Shown piece by piece: positions 1 to 8,553 of a stretch of 64,000 nucleotides of DNA. The notes under the pieces were generated by a model, which saw only the letters and a list, made by a program, of their open reading frames with translations, was not told the origin of the DNA and did no database searches. Where the stretch lies: positions 652,230 to 716,229 of the forward strand of contig NZ_CP141214.1 of the NCBI RefSeq assembly GCF_035610345.1, in the 5' to 3' direction. Numbering within the stretch: position 1 is the stretch's first letter; each line of letters starts with the position of its first letter. The translations under genes and the position numbers were made by a program. Source of the DNA: Sinorhizobium meliloti (GTDB lineage Bacteria > Pseudomonadota > Alphaproteobacteria > Rhizobiales > Rhizobiaceae).

Positions 1-72
1 TGCTTCGGCGGCAGAGCCCACGAGTGCCGCCAAGCCGGCGGCGATTGCCTTGTTCGTCCAGTTCTTTGTCAT
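1..72 (-). CDS. Partial secreted protein, N-terminal end only
   Basis: Only the first 24 codons lie in the window; the gene runs off the left edge. The visible peptide begins MTKNWTNKAIAAGLAALVGS and continues AAEA, a typical Sec signal peptide (basic n-region, Ala/Leu-rich core, Ala-X-Ala-like end), so the product is probably exported. It follows the ECF sigma/anti-sigma pair on the same strand and is separated from it by a terminator-like hairpin. It may be a target gene of that sigma factor, but the function cannot be read from this fragment. Confidence 0.6.
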   Translation of the reverse strand, partial: MTKNWTNKAIAAGLAALVGSAAEA

Positions 73-87
73 CTCATCTACTCCTTA

Positions 88-114
88 TGAAAACCGGACC
101 GCTTCTTCGGTCCG
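88..114 (-). terminator. Hairpin terminator after the anti-sigma gene
   Basis: CGGACCG (95-101) pairs perfectly with CGGTCCG (108-114) across a 6-base loop. Read on the minus strand the GC-rich stem is followed by G and four T. It lies 55 bases past the anti-sigma stop codon, between it and the partial secreted-protein gene, so it probably ends or attenuates the sigma/anti-sigma transcript. Confidence 0.5.
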
Positions 115-168
115 CAGGAGTAACGGGCGGTGCGCGCCTCTATTCCATGGCCGCGATTTTTGATGCAC

Positions 169-954
169 TCACCGTTGCGCACCTCGGAGTTCGCCGAGAG
201 CTCTAGCCTCTTCCGCCGCCTCGAGCGGCGCCCCTGCATCGATCGCTGTCAGATAGGCGTCGAGCGTTTCCGTGGAAGATGCAGGAGCATAGCCGCCGCT
301 CGCCACGGGTGCGATGACGGCGAAGGTCACATGCCACTCGGCCCCGGTGCGGCAGGCAACCGAAACCACTGTTGAGCCATCGGCCGAGTCCAGCTCGAAC
401 TCGCGGCACAGCGCCTGCGCATTGTCACGGAATGTCGCAATCGCCCGGAAGCGTTGCGTGGAACCCGGCAGCCGCCGTTCCTCGCCTGCGGCGACCGTGG
501 CGAGCGCCTCATCAAGCGCAGGACTGCCTATGGCGGCAACGCGCAAGCCACCTTCGATCGGTGCCTCGACACTTCCCCGCAGCCAATACCCGCCGAATCC
601 CGCAACGACAGCCGCCAGCGAGGCAGCGACGGGAGCGAGCCATCGGCTTCTGTTAGATCCGTTCGCAACGCGGCGTGGGAAAGGCAGGATGCCCGCGCCC
701 GATACAGGAGGGGGCGACGTCTTCTCCGTCACCATTCTTTCGACCGCACGCTTGAGTCCGGAAGGTACCGGCTCATCGAGCAGCGGCTCCATAGCGGTCT
801 TGGCAGCGTGGCGCGTTTCGATGAAGAGCGCCACCCGCGCGACCAGCTCGTCATCCGATTCCATCGCTCGTTCTACTTCGGCGATCGTCCCGGCGTCGAG
901 CTCGCCGTCGGCGAACCGCATCAGTGTCTCGTCGGAGAAGTCCGTTCCTGTCAT
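169..954 (-). CDS. Anti-sigma factor, single-pass membrane protein
   Basis: This 261-residue protein has an N-terminal cytoplasmic part (1-100) with the anti-sigma-like segment LMRFADGELD near residue 11. One hydrophobic segment follows at about 105-125 and then a periplasmic C-terminal domain. No Cys/His zinc ligands of the ZAS type are visible. Its ATG overlaps the TGA of the sigma gene in an ATGA arrangement, so the two are translationally coupled, as in sigma/anti-sigma operons. It probably holds the ECF sigma factor at the membrane until an envelope signal is sensed. The identity of the periplasmic domain is not recognised. Confidence 0.8.
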   Translation of the reverse strand: MTGTDFSDETLMRFADGELDAGTIAEVERAMESDDELVARVALFIETRHAAKTAMEPLLDEPVPSGLKRAVERMVTEKTSPPPVSGAGILPFPRRVANGSNRSRWLAPVAASLAAVVAGFGGYWLRGSVEAPIEGGLRVAAIGSPALDEALATVAAGEERRLPGSTQRFRAIATFRDNAQALCREFELDSADGSTVVSVACRTGAEWHVTFAVIAPVASGGYAPASSTETLDAYLTAIDAGAPLEAAEEARALGELRGAQR

Positions 955-1493
955 TCGTTTGTGCCCTTTATTGACTGAGAACGTCCGGTCGTCTGTGTTA
1001 TTCCGGCAGCCTCGGCCAAACTCTTGCGTGCCCTCGCCAGTCGGCTCATAACCGTGCCTATGGGAATGCCCATCACATCGGCCGCTTCGCGATAGGATAG
1101 CTCCTCAACGCAGACAAGAAGAACCACCTCCCGCTGCTCGTCCGGCAATTCGGTGATCGCCTCCGCGACGGTTTTGAGGGTCAGCCGCGCTTCGGCTTCC
1201 CGCTCGCCGGATGAACCGGCGATGTCATGACGCTCGGTGATATCGTCCTGCACGCCTGCGGTCTTCTGCCGGCGTACCTGGTCGATCCAGAGATTGCGCA
1301 GGATGCGGAATATCCAAGCGTCGAAGCGCGTGCCCGGCTCGAAGCGCTCGGCACTGGCCAGTGCCCGCTCGCAGGCCGCCTGCACAAGATCATCGGCGAC
1401 ATCACGCGAGCCGCAAAGCGAGATGGCGAAGCGGCGCAGATTGGGCAGGAACGCCATGAGGCGTTCGCCGACATCCTTCACCGCACTGCTCAT
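951..1493 (-). CDS. ECF-subfamily RNA polymerase sigma factor
   Basis: A 180-residue protein with sigma region 2 (DDLVQAACERAL, then FDAWIFRILRNLWIDQ, about 25-75) and region 4 (LPDEQREVVLLVCVEELSYR followed by a helix-turn-helix ending GTVMSRLARARKSL, about 115-160). It lacks regions 1 and 3, which defines the ECF class. ATG at 1493 is preceded by a GGAG-type ribosome site. It is followed by its anti-sigma factor and is divergent from the secreted protease, which is a plausible target. Its ECF group cannot be fixed by eye. Confidence 0.9.
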   Translation of the reverse strand: MSSAVKDVGERLMAFLPNLRRFAISLCGSRDVADDLVQAACERALASAERFEPGTRFDAWIFRILRNLWIDQVRRQKTAGVQDDITERHDIAGSSGEREAEARLTLKTVAEAITELPDEQREVVLLVCVEELSYREAADVMGIPIGTVMSRLARARKSLAEAAGITQTTGRSQSIKGTNE

Positions 1494-1523
1494 GTCCCGA
1501 AACTCCGTAATTGGCTAGAAGAG

Positions 1524-1548
1524 GGAATAGACCGACGACTCAGCCGTT
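1524..1548 (+). promoter_or_regulatory. ECF-type promoter candidate for the protease gene
   Basis: GGAAT (1524-1528), 16 bases, then CGTT (1545-1548). This matches the rhizobial EcfG pattern GGAAC-N16/17-CGTT with one mismatch. It points at the subtilisin gene 110 bases downstream and lies in the intergenic region shared with the divergent ECF sigma gene, so either EcfG or the local ECF factor could use it. Sequence match only. Confidence 0.4.
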
Positions 1549-1558
1549 CTGACACAAT

Positions 1559-1602
1559 CTACAGGTAGCGGTCTCACCGTCTACAGGTAGCGGTCTCACC
1601 GT
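1559..1602 (+). repeat. Perfect 22-bp tandem duplication in the protease 5' leader
   Basis: The unit CTACAGGTAGCGGTCTCACC plus GT occurs twice back to back (1559-1580 and 1581-1602) with no mismatch. It lies between the candidate promoter and the ATG of the subtilisin gene. An exact duplication in a short leader suggests a recent slippage event or a duplicated regulatory site. Confidence 0.9.
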
Positions 1603-1657
1603 CCAAAGGAATGCGCTATCTTCCTATTAGCCTGACCTAGCCGATTGAGGTTTTCAG

Positions 1658-3061
1658 ATGCTGACCACGTCGAAACTGGCCCTGCTCGCGCCCATTGCTG
1701 CAATCGCACTCTTATCCGGCGACATCCTGGCTCCCGGGAACATGATCGTGCGTGACGTGCTCGGAACCGGGCTTGCCCTGGCCGACGATGACGACGACGA
1801 TGACGGTGGGAATGACGGCAACCGCGGCTCGCGCGGTTCCGGCCGCTCCGGCTCCTACGGCGCCGGCGCCGGATGGAGTGGCGGCAAGAGCCTGTTTCCA
1901 TTCCGAGAGTTCCTGCCACGTCGGACCGCCCCGCGGCGCTCGCGCACAGCCGCACCCGCCGCACCGATACGAGCGCCCGATGAGATCGTCGGGCTGGGTT
2001 TCAGTTCGACGGAACTCGGCGGGTTGGCGGCCGCAGGCTTCGAGCTCCTCGAACGGAACACAATGGCTTCCTTCAACGCCGAGGTGATCAAGCTTCGCAT
2101 TCCCCAAGGCCTGACACTGGAAGCCGCTCGGCAGCAGGCCCGCGCCCTGGCGCCTCAAGCGGTGATCGACTTCAACGATTATTTCCGGCCGGAACAGCAT
2201 CGCGATGCCCCGTGCGTCGCAAGCGACTGCCTGGCACGCAACGTGATCGGCTGGCCATCGGCTCAAACCTGGCCTGGCACTTGCGCGGCAGGCGTGCGTA
2301 TCGGCCTTGTCGATACGGCGATCAACCCCGATCACATCGCATTCGAGGCTCGCAACGTAGAGATCGTCCGCCTCGTCGACGAAGAACTGCCGGAGTCCGG
2401 CAGGCAGCACGGCACCGCTGTCGCGGCTTTGCTCGTGGGCTCAGCCACAAGCCGCACGCCGGGCCTGATACCGGGTGGCAAGCTCATCGCCGTGGACGCG
2501 TTTCACCGGGCGGGGCGGCACGACGACCGTTCCGCCGCCTTCGATCTGGCGCGCGCACTCGACCTCCTCGCTGGGCGTCAGGTTCAGGTGATCAATCTCA
2601 GCCTTGCCGGCCCGCCCAATCTCCTGCTCGAACAGGCGGTCAAAAAGGCGGGGGAGCGCGGCATCATCATGGTCGCCGCCGCGGGCAATGACGGTCCGAG
2701 AGCCGAGCCCGCCTATCCGGCTGCCTATGAAGAGGTCATTGCCGTCACCGCGACCGACAGACGCAAACGGCCCTACCGGCGCGCCGGACGCGGGGAGCAT
2801 ATCGACTTCGCCGCCCCTGGCGTGGCGGTCTGGACAGCAGCTTCGGTCAGCGGCGCGCGTCCGAAGACGGGAACCTCTTTCGCCGCCCCTTTCGTGACCG
2901 CGGCGGTGGCGATGATGAAAGCATCTGAAGCGGACCTCGCTCCGGAATTGCTCCGCGACAGGCTGACCGGACACGCCGAAGATCTCGGAGAACCGGGAAA
3001 GGATCCTGTCTTTGGCTGGGGTCTGTTGAACGCGCGAGCGATTTGCAAGACGAAGTCCTGA
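1658..3061 (+). CDS. Secreted subtilisin-like serine protease (S8 family)
   Basis: This 467-residue protein has a signal peptide (about 1-42) followed by seven consecutive Asp (43-49) and a Gly/Arg/Ser-rich low-complexity stretch to about 75. A proregion-like segment (105-180) comes before the catalytic domain. The subtilase triad is complete: Asp219 in GLVDTAINPDH, His251 in RQHGTAVAAL and Ser407 in GTSFAAPFVTA, with oxyanion Asn344 in AAGNDG. The acidic run after the cleavage site may bind metal or keep the zymogen inactive. It stands alone, divergent from the ECF sigma/anti-sigma pair, which suggests envelope-stress control. Confidence 0.9.
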   Translation: MLTTSKLALLAPIAAIALLSGDILAPGNMIVRDVLGTGLALADDDDDDDGGNDGNRGSRGSGRSGSYGAGAGWSGGKSLFPFREFLPRRTAPRRSRTAAPAAPIRAPDEIVGLGFSSTELGGLAAAGFELLERNTMASFNAEVIKLRIPQGLTLEAARQQARALAPQAVIDFNDYFRPEQHRDAPCVASDCLARNVIGWPSAQTWPGTCAAGVRIGLVDTAINPDHIAFEARNVEIVRLVDEELPESGRQHGTAVAALLVGSATSRTPGLIPGGKLIAVDAFHRAGRHDDRSAAFDLARALDLLAGRQVQVINLSLAGPPNLLLEQAVKKAGERGIIMVAAAGNDGPRAEPAYPAAYEEVIAVTATDRRKRPYRRAGRGEHIDFAAPGVAVWTAASVSGARPKTGTSFAAPFVTAAVAMMKASEADLAPELLRDRLTGHAEDLGEPGKDPVFGWGLLNARAICKTKS

Positions 3062-3360
3062 GCTAAGCAGCGTCGTCCGGTGCAAGACGTGCATGGGAAG
3101 GGCCAAACCCACCGGCCGGCCACTCGCAACAGCCGCGCCATCCTCGCTGTGTGAAGACGCTGCGGCGTTGCGAGGCTGATGTGCCTGGCTTTTCGTGCGG
3201 GCGCATTGAATACTTGGTGATCCCGTGCGACTTTCGAAGCACATAATGGGAGCCTCTTCCGTGAGATAGCTCTACGTTCACTGGCGGCCGGGCAGGTGAT
3301 TTCCCAATGTCGGCCGCTTGCGGCCCAAATCCGAATGTTTCCAAGCGAAAGGACCACGCA

Positions 3361-3834
3361 ATGGCGAAGAATACGATTTGCCTATGGTACGATAAGGACG
3401 CCGAGGCTGCCGCTCGTTTCTACTGTGAGATCTTTCCTGACAGCGCGGTGCATGCCGTGCACCGCGCGCCCGGTGACTACCCCGCGGGCAAAGAGGGCGA
3501 CGTGCTGACAGTGGACTTCACCGTTGCAGGCATTCCCTGTATCGGCCTCAACGGGGGTCCCGCATTCAAGCACAACGAGGCTTTCTCCTTCCAGATCGCC
3601 ACCGACGATCAGGAAGAGACCGATCGCTACTGGAACGCCATCGTCGGCAATGGCGGCAAGGAAAGCGCCTGCGGCTGGTGCAAGGACAAATGGGGAATTT
3701 CCTGGCAGATCACTCCGCGCGTACTGACCGACGCGATGGCGGCCGGCGGCGACGAGGCAAAGCGAGCGTTCGAGGCGATGATGGACATGAAAAAAATAGA
3801 CGTCGCTGTGATCGAGGCGGCGCGGCGCGGTTGA
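3361..3834 (+). CDS. VOC-superfamily protein, PhnB / 3-demethylubiquinone-methyltransferase-like
   Basis: A 157-residue protein starting MAKNTICLWYDKDAEAAARF, the usual opening of the PhnB-like branch of the vicinal-oxygen-chelate fold. Other typical segments are GIPCIGLNGGPAFKHNEAFS in the middle and WGISWQITP near residue 118. Proteins of this branch are widespread and their substrates are mostly unknown; the methyltransferase name in databases is historical. ATG 3361 is preferred to an in-frame upstream start because AAAGGA precedes it at good spacing and homology begins there. It is monocistronic. The 300 bases between the protease and this gene show no gene. Confidence 0.8.
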   Translation: MAKNTICLWYDKDAEAAARFYCEIFPDSAVHAVHRAPGDYPAGKEGDVLTVDFTVAGIPCIGLNGGPAFKHNEAFSFQIATDDQEETDRYWNAIVGNGGKESACGWCKDKWGISWQITPRVLTDAMAAGGDEAKRAFEAMMDMKKIDVAVIEAARRG

Positions 3835-3913
3835 TGCTCCACCGGACTGCGACCCGGTTTGCGGCAAAAGCGTCCGCGTGTCCCTGTGCAGACGCTCGGA
3901 CCGCCAGTTAGCT

Positions 3914-4016
3914 GAGCATTTCACTGTTTTATGGAAACGTTGAAATGCTCTAACCCTTTGGTCCAACGCACTTCCGGACGGAAAACCGTTACACACTTTT
4001 CCCGGAAGTGCTCTAG
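3914..4016. repeat. RIME-like double-palindrome element, copy A
   Basis: Two inverted repeats sit side by side. The first is GAGCATTTCA (3914-3923) with TGAAATGCTC (3941-3950). The second is GCACTTCCGG (3968-3977) with CCGGAAGTGC (4002-4011), followed by TCTAGA. A second copy lies at 31195-31301. The two-palindrome layout of about 100 bases fits the Rhizobium-specific intergenic mosaic elements (RIME). The terminal CTAG supplies the TAG stop of the minus-strand GGDEF-EAL gene. Confidence 0.8.
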
Positions 4017-6196
4017 AAGGAGGTTCCTTGAGCCTTGTCTGTCCCAAGAAGCTGACGAAGTGAACTCTTCGGCATCGGTCTGGACAAATGAAAGCCCTGC
4101 AATTCGTCGCAGCCAAGCTTGCGCAGGATTTCGCTCTGCTCCTCGGTCTCCACGCCTTCGGCGGTGATGCGCAGGCCTTTCGCATGTGCGACACCGACGA
4201 TGGACTGCACGACCGCCACGCCGCCACCGGGCCGGTCGAAGGCGTGGACGAAAGAGCGATCGATCTTGATCCGGTCGACCTCAAGGCGCTGCAGCCGCCC
4301 AAATGAGGAGAAGCCCGTACCGAAATCGTCAAGTGCGAACTTGACGCCGAACTCGCGTAGCGCGGTGATGTTTTTTTCGCAGACGCCGGCTTCGTCGAGG
4401 AGAGCCGTTTCGGTGATCTCGAGCTCCAGTCTCGAGGGCTCGACCCCGAACTGCCGCAGCAGTGAGAGAACCTGGGCGGCATAATGCCGTTGTCCAAGCT
4501 CGACCGCGGAGACGTTCACTGCGATGTCGAGGCCAGGAAATTCGCGCGCCGTAGAACAGGCTTCCTTCAGCACGAAAGCGCCGAGCCGATCGATGAGGCC
4601 GGCAGTCTCCGCAAGCGAAACGAAGGCATCCGGTGCTATGTTGCCCTTGCTCGGATGCCGCCAGCGAATAAGAGCTTCCAGCGAGCTTATCTCGTGGGAC
4701 TGCGCCGAATATACGGGCTGGTAGAAGACCTCGAGCTGATTGCCGGCATCCAGGGCCGCTCGCAAATCCTGTTCCAGATCCCGCTTCGTCCTGATCAGTT
4801 CGTCCATGTGAGGGCCAAACACTGCGTATCGGTTCCGCCCGGCCGACTTGGCGTGGTAAAGCGCGATATCGGCTTTCCGCGTGATCTCGACGGGATCGGC
4901 GCCATTCCCGGTCGCGACGGCCACACCTATCGAAAGTCCGATGAGAATCGGCTGTCCGTCTATCTCGAAAGGCCGGCGGATCGAAGCGATCAGCGAGTCA
5001 CAGAGCTTCTCCACCTGGTCCTGGCGGGTGCGTTCGACGATGATGGTAAACTCATCGCCACCAATTCTGGAAATGGCGGCACCAGCAGCGGTTTCCTTAA
5101 GCCGCTTCGCGACCTCGACCATCAGCCGATCGCCAACAGGATGGCCGAGTGTGTCGTTCACTTGCTTGAAGCGGTCGAGATCGAGGTACAGAAGGGCATT
5201 GGCTTGATCGATTGTCGACGTAGCGACGACCCGCGCCAGCAAACCGTTGAAAGACGCACGGTTGGCGAGTCCCGTCAACGGATCGTGACGGGCCAGATGG
5301 TTGAGCTCCGCCTGGCTTTCCTGCAGGCGTCTCGACCGCCTCCCCAGTACGATACTGAGCGCGCTGGTGAGGGCAAAGAGGAGGGCGCCGGCGACCAGAA
5401 GCACCGGCGCCGTGGCCTTCATTACATCGGCCCCGGGCCTGAACGGGAGCCAGGAGAAATACCCTATCGCTTCTCCGGACGATGAAACGATCGGAGCATA
5501 GGACCGCTGCCGACCGAGTTCCGGCAAAACAGAAAAGCGCAGGTCTTCGAAACCATAATCCTCACCGAGATGGGTCAGGAGATCGCCGTCGAGAAAGCGG
5601 ACCGCCAAATGCAGAAATTCCCTGCCGGGCTCCTGAACGATATCACCGGTGTCCGACACGATCGGCTTCACGCTGATAATCGCCGGGCGGCCCCCGATGC
5701 GTACGAGATCGCTCTCGCCGATGGACAGCACCTGCTCGCTCGTTCCTTCCTCGTCGCCTGCTGCGAGCCTCTCTTGCAGCTTGGCGATCAGTTTCATTGC
5801 TTCGGGTTCTATGTAGCTGAAAGCTCCGTCGGTCCGGCCGGCAAGAAAGGCGTATAACGGCTTACGGTCCGGACTGATCACGAATGCGCCGTCGTGTCGG
5901 AAATAGCTGTTCATCCAGCTGCCCAGGTTGGAGTCGACCCACCGCGAATCCCATTCCTGCGAAACCTTTCTGACGGCATCATCCCAGACGGTGACGCTCT
6001 CCTGATCATGGGCGATGCTGCCTTGCATCTTGGAGATGACAAGCTCGACGAGGTGTTGCTGCCGCTTCACCGCCACAGCGTCCGATTGCTGCGCCGACCA
6101 GCGGACGGCCAGGTATATGCCTCCCATCAAAGCCATTGCGATGGCCAAGGGCAGCATCCACCTGAAAACCGCGACTTTGCCAGCCACGAACCTCAT
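4013..6196 (-). CDS. Membrane GGDEF-EAL cyclic-di-GMP enzyme with CHASE4-like sensor
   Basis: This 727-residue protein has a membrane segment at about 10-30, a periplasmic CHASE4-like region to about 245 and a second membrane segment at about 250-275. A GGDEF domain (RIGGDEFTII, intact; no RxxD inhibitory site seen) and an EAL domain follow. The EAL domain keeps EALIRW, NVSAVEL, EITETALL, DDFGTGFSS, KIDRSFV and AEGVETEEQ, so phosphodiesterase activity is likely, and both activities are possible. It probably adjusts c-di-GMP in response to a periplasmic signal. ATG 6196 is chosen over GTG 6202 because of GGAGGAG five bases upstream. The stop codon lies inside the RIME copy. Confidence 0.9.
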   Translation of the reverse strand: MRFVAGKVAVFRWMLPLAIAMALMGGIYLAVRWSAQQSDAVAVKRQQHLVELVISKMQGSIAHDQESVTVWDDAVRKVSQEWDSRWVDSNLGSWMNSYFRHDGAFVISPDRKPLYAFLAGRTDGAFSYIEPEAMKLIAKLQERLAAGDEEGTSEQVLSIGESDLVRIGGRPAIISVKPIVSDTGDIVQEPGREFLHLAVRFLDGDLLTHLGEDYGFEDLRFSVLPELGRQRSYAPIVSSSGEAIGYFSWLPFRPGADVMKATAPVLLVAGALLFALTSALSIVLGRRSRRLQESQAELNHLARHDPLTGLANRASFNGLLARVVATSTIDQANALLYLDLDRFKQVNDTLGHPVGDRLMVEVAKRLKETAAGAAISRIGGDEFTIIVERTRQDQVEKLCDSLIASIRRPFEIDGQPILIGLSIGVAVATGNGADPVEITRKADIALYHAKSAGRNRYAVFGPHMDELIRTKRDLEQDLRAALDAGNQLEVFYQPVYSAQSHEISSLEALIRWRHPSKGNIAPDAFVSLAETAGLIDRLGAFVLKEACSTAREFPGLDIAVNVSAVELGQRHYAAQVLSLLRQFGVEPSRLELEITETALLDEAGVCEKNITALREFGVKFALDDFGTGFSSFGRLQRLEVDRIKIDRSFVHAFDRPGGGVAVVQSIVGVAHAKGLRITAEGVETEEQSEILRKLGCDELQGFHLSRPMPKSSLRQLLGTDKAQGTSF

Positions 6197-6285
6197 CCGC
6201 ACTCCTCCTGATAGGGCTGCTCATCATTGAGCTGAACGTCTTAAAACGGCGTAAGCTTCGCACGTGCCCTTCGGCATCTCACGAT

Positions 6286-8295
6286 CTAGTCCGCTTTGAC
6301 CGTGCTTTCCCTATCCGCACGCTTGCTTCTCCGCATGGCGTATCCGGGTGCGATCTTCGGATGGGCGAGTTTCAAAGACCGAGGCAATTCGTCTGAAAGC
6401 GCCTCGCGGACGGCGTCGCCCATCCCGAATACCACGAAATCCGCCTGCAGCGATTCAACGAGCTGGTCTCTTTCGGTTGTTTCCGGCCGGCCATCCTCTT
6501 GCCACAGAACGATCCCGATGCGCGCCGCAGGGGCCATGCGTTTCAGCCGACGCACGGTAAACTTGGCATGTCTCATGAAATCCTGGTCGAGAACGCTCAG
6601 GACGACGGCGTTTCGCCCCTCGAGCTTCAGAGCCTTTATATTGCCCGCCTTGAGGACGTCGTGACCGGCGTGAGCCGCCTCCGCGCCCTGGATCCATAGG
6701 GTCTGGGCGAGCATCGATGCGGCAACGTCATCGAGATCACTGCGCCCTCCGACGCACAGGACGGACTTGCCGTCGCCGAGGGGAAGATCATATTCGTCCG
6801 CATCATCATCACCATTTTCCTGCGCTTCCGCGCCCGTTTCCTCCTCCTCCTCCTCCTCTTCGCCGGCAATCTCCTCGAGATTGGCGATGAGGGTGTTCGC
6901 ACTCTGGGCAATCTGAGCCGCCTGGGCGTTCGTCAGGGCGCCCCGTGCGCGGTCCCGCTCCGCCAGGAGCAGTGCGGGAATAGCAACCGTGTCGTAGAAC
7001 TCGACGAGATACTTCTCCTCCAGCATGTCTTCCGCATTGTCCGTCGCCTCATCCGGATCTCCGGCGAGCAGACGCTGATAGAGGCGCTCCTTCGGATCGA
7101 GCACCGGCTCGTTGCCCAGCAGTATCTCCAGAAACTCGAATTGCGGGACGTGGCGACCGAGAACGACAAGGCACACGGTGAGCGGCGTCGACAGCACCAG
7201 TCCGACCGGCCCCCAGAGCCATGCCCAAAAGATCGCCGCGACGATGATCGCGAGCGGCGACAAACCGGTGCGGGAACCGTAAAGCCAAGGCTCGACGACA
7301 TTGTTGCTCACGAGCTCGAGGACAATGAACAAGGCCGCCGTCCAGACGAGCAGGCTCCATCCAGGTGCCGCGGCAAACGCCAGGAACAACGGCAGAGCCG
7401 CAGCGATGACCGGCCCGATATAGGGGACGAAGCGCAACACGATGGCGAGCATCCCCCAGAGGACCGCATTGGGGATACCGAGCAGCGAGAGGCCGATGGC
7501 CAGCGGAATGCCGTAGGTGATGTTCACGACCAACTGCATGAGCAGGTACCGGCCGACGCGAGCGCCCGCGTCCTGAAGTGCTTCGGTCGTTCGATGCAGG
7601 TCGCCGTAGCCGACCAGCCGAATGAAACGGTCGCGCAGCTCCTCCCTCTCGAACAGCATGAAGATGACCACGACGATGACGAGGCCGGTCGTCGCCAAGG
7701 GCCCAAGCAGAGGATTGATGATATTCTTCAGTGTTTCGACCGGCCGCTGCGGAGAGAAAATCTCCACGAGCAACGGCTGGGTCTCCGGCGCCGGTTCGGG
7801 TGAGGCGCGCACCTCTGGTTCGGGCCGGCTGATCTCCGTGCTGATCCTCTCTATGACGCGGCCAATCCGTTCAAAAATCTGGCTTTCCGTTCCGGTCTCC
7901 TTCAGGGTCCTGACCTTCTCGACGATGTTGTACTGATAGGTCGGCAGGTTCTGAGCCACCTCGCTCACTTGCATCGCTATGACCGCGCCGAATGCGGACA
8001 GGAACAGAAAAGCCGTCGTCACCGTCCCGACGACGGCCACCGAACGGGGACAACCGACTCGACGCAGCCTCGAAACCAGCGGCGCGAGCGCAAAGGTGAG
8101 CAGAATGGCGATGGCCAGCGGCAGGAAGACGTCCCGGGCGAAATAGAGGACGGCAACCGTGGCAGCGGTTGCGACGAGGGTCGGTAGACGTGACGGCTGC
8201 GCCGCGGCTGCTGCGCTGCGCGCAAACGCGATTTGCTGCAGGCCGCCTGCGGCGGCTGCACGATCCTGGTCAACGCCACGCGAGAACTTCAGCAC
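6286..8295 (-). CDS. AI-2E-family transporter with C-terminal soluble extension
   Basis: The N-terminal 400 residues are a polytopic AI-2E (PF01594-type) domain, from PTLVATAATVAVLYFARDVF through PLVSRL, FVPYIGPVIAAALPLFLAF and GPVGLVLSTPLTVCLV, with seven or eight membrane helices. Unlike standard family members of about 350 residues, it continues for about 270 more: a helical part, a run of Glu, an acidic stretch, and a globular domain (DGKSVLCVGGRSDLDDVAAS onward) resembling a B12-binding or receiver-like fold. The start is uncertain. The frame stays open to 8463, but that N-terminus looks non-coding, while GTG 8295 follows GGAGGG. Substrate unknown. Confidence 0.8.
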   Translation of the reverse strand: MLKFSRGVDQDRAAAAGGLQQIAFARSAAAAAQPSRLPTLVATAATVAVLYFARDVFLPLAIAILLTFALAPLVSRLRRVGCPRSVAVVGTVTTAFLFLSAFGAVIAMQVSEVAQNLPTYQYNIVEKVRTLKETGTESQIFERIGRVIERISTEISRPEPEVRASPEPAPETQPLLVEIFSPQRPVETLKNIINPLLGPLATTGLVIVVVIFMLFEREELRDRFIRLVGYGDLHRTTEALQDAGARVGRYLLMQLVVNITYGIPLAIGLSLLGIPNAVLWGMLAIVLRFVPYIGPVIAAALPLFLAFAAAPGWSLLVWTAALFIVLELVSNNVVEPWLYGSRTGLSPLAIIVAAIFWAWLWGPVGLVLSTPLTVCLVVLGRHVPQFEFLEILLGNEPVLDPKERLYQRLLAGDPDEATDNAEDMLEEKYLVEFYDTVAIPALLLAERDRARGALTNAQAAQIAQSANTLIANLEEIAGEEEEEEEETGAEAQENGDDDADEYDLPLGDGKSVLCVGGRSDLDDVAASMLAQTLWIQGAEAAHAGHDVLKAGNIKALKLEGRNAVVLSVLDQDFMRHAKFTVRRLKRMAPAARIGIVLWQEDGRPETTERDQLVESLQADFVVFGMGDAVREALSDELPRSLKLAHPKIAPGYAMRRSKRADRESTVKAD

Positions 8296-8484
8296 CACAC
8301 CCTCCACCACATCACCCGGCGGTCGACCTGGTTGCGACCAGCAGGCAAGAACCTTGTTCGCAAGTAGGTAGGGCAGTGTTTGGCGCCGCCCAGCAGATGC
8401 TCCGTTGCATGGAACCGCAGCAGTTGCCATTTCCGGTGCCAAAGCCAAGCCGCCCACCAGCATGGCGGCCGGAGCATCGCGCCG

Positions 8485-8509
8485 GGAACCATTCTGCGCC
8501 CGGCGTGTT
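8485..8509 (+). promoter_or_regulatory. EcfG-like promoter candidate
   Basis: GGAAC (8485-8489), 16 bases, then TGTT (8506-8509). This is one mismatch from GGAAC-N16-CGTT. It lies 45 bases upstream of the ATG of the PepSY-like gene, which is cotranscribed with a YflT-like stress gene, so placement and context both fit general-stress control. Confidence 0.5.
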
Positions 8510-8553
8510 TCTGCGACGGGGGATCAATCGCGGTCTTCTGAAGAGGTAACCAC

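Noticed and set aside
8296..8463. N-terminal extension of the AI-2E transporter to ATG 8463
   Set aside because: The 56 extra residues look like translated non-coding DNA and lack a ribosome site, while a GTG start with GGAGGG lies at the conserved region.
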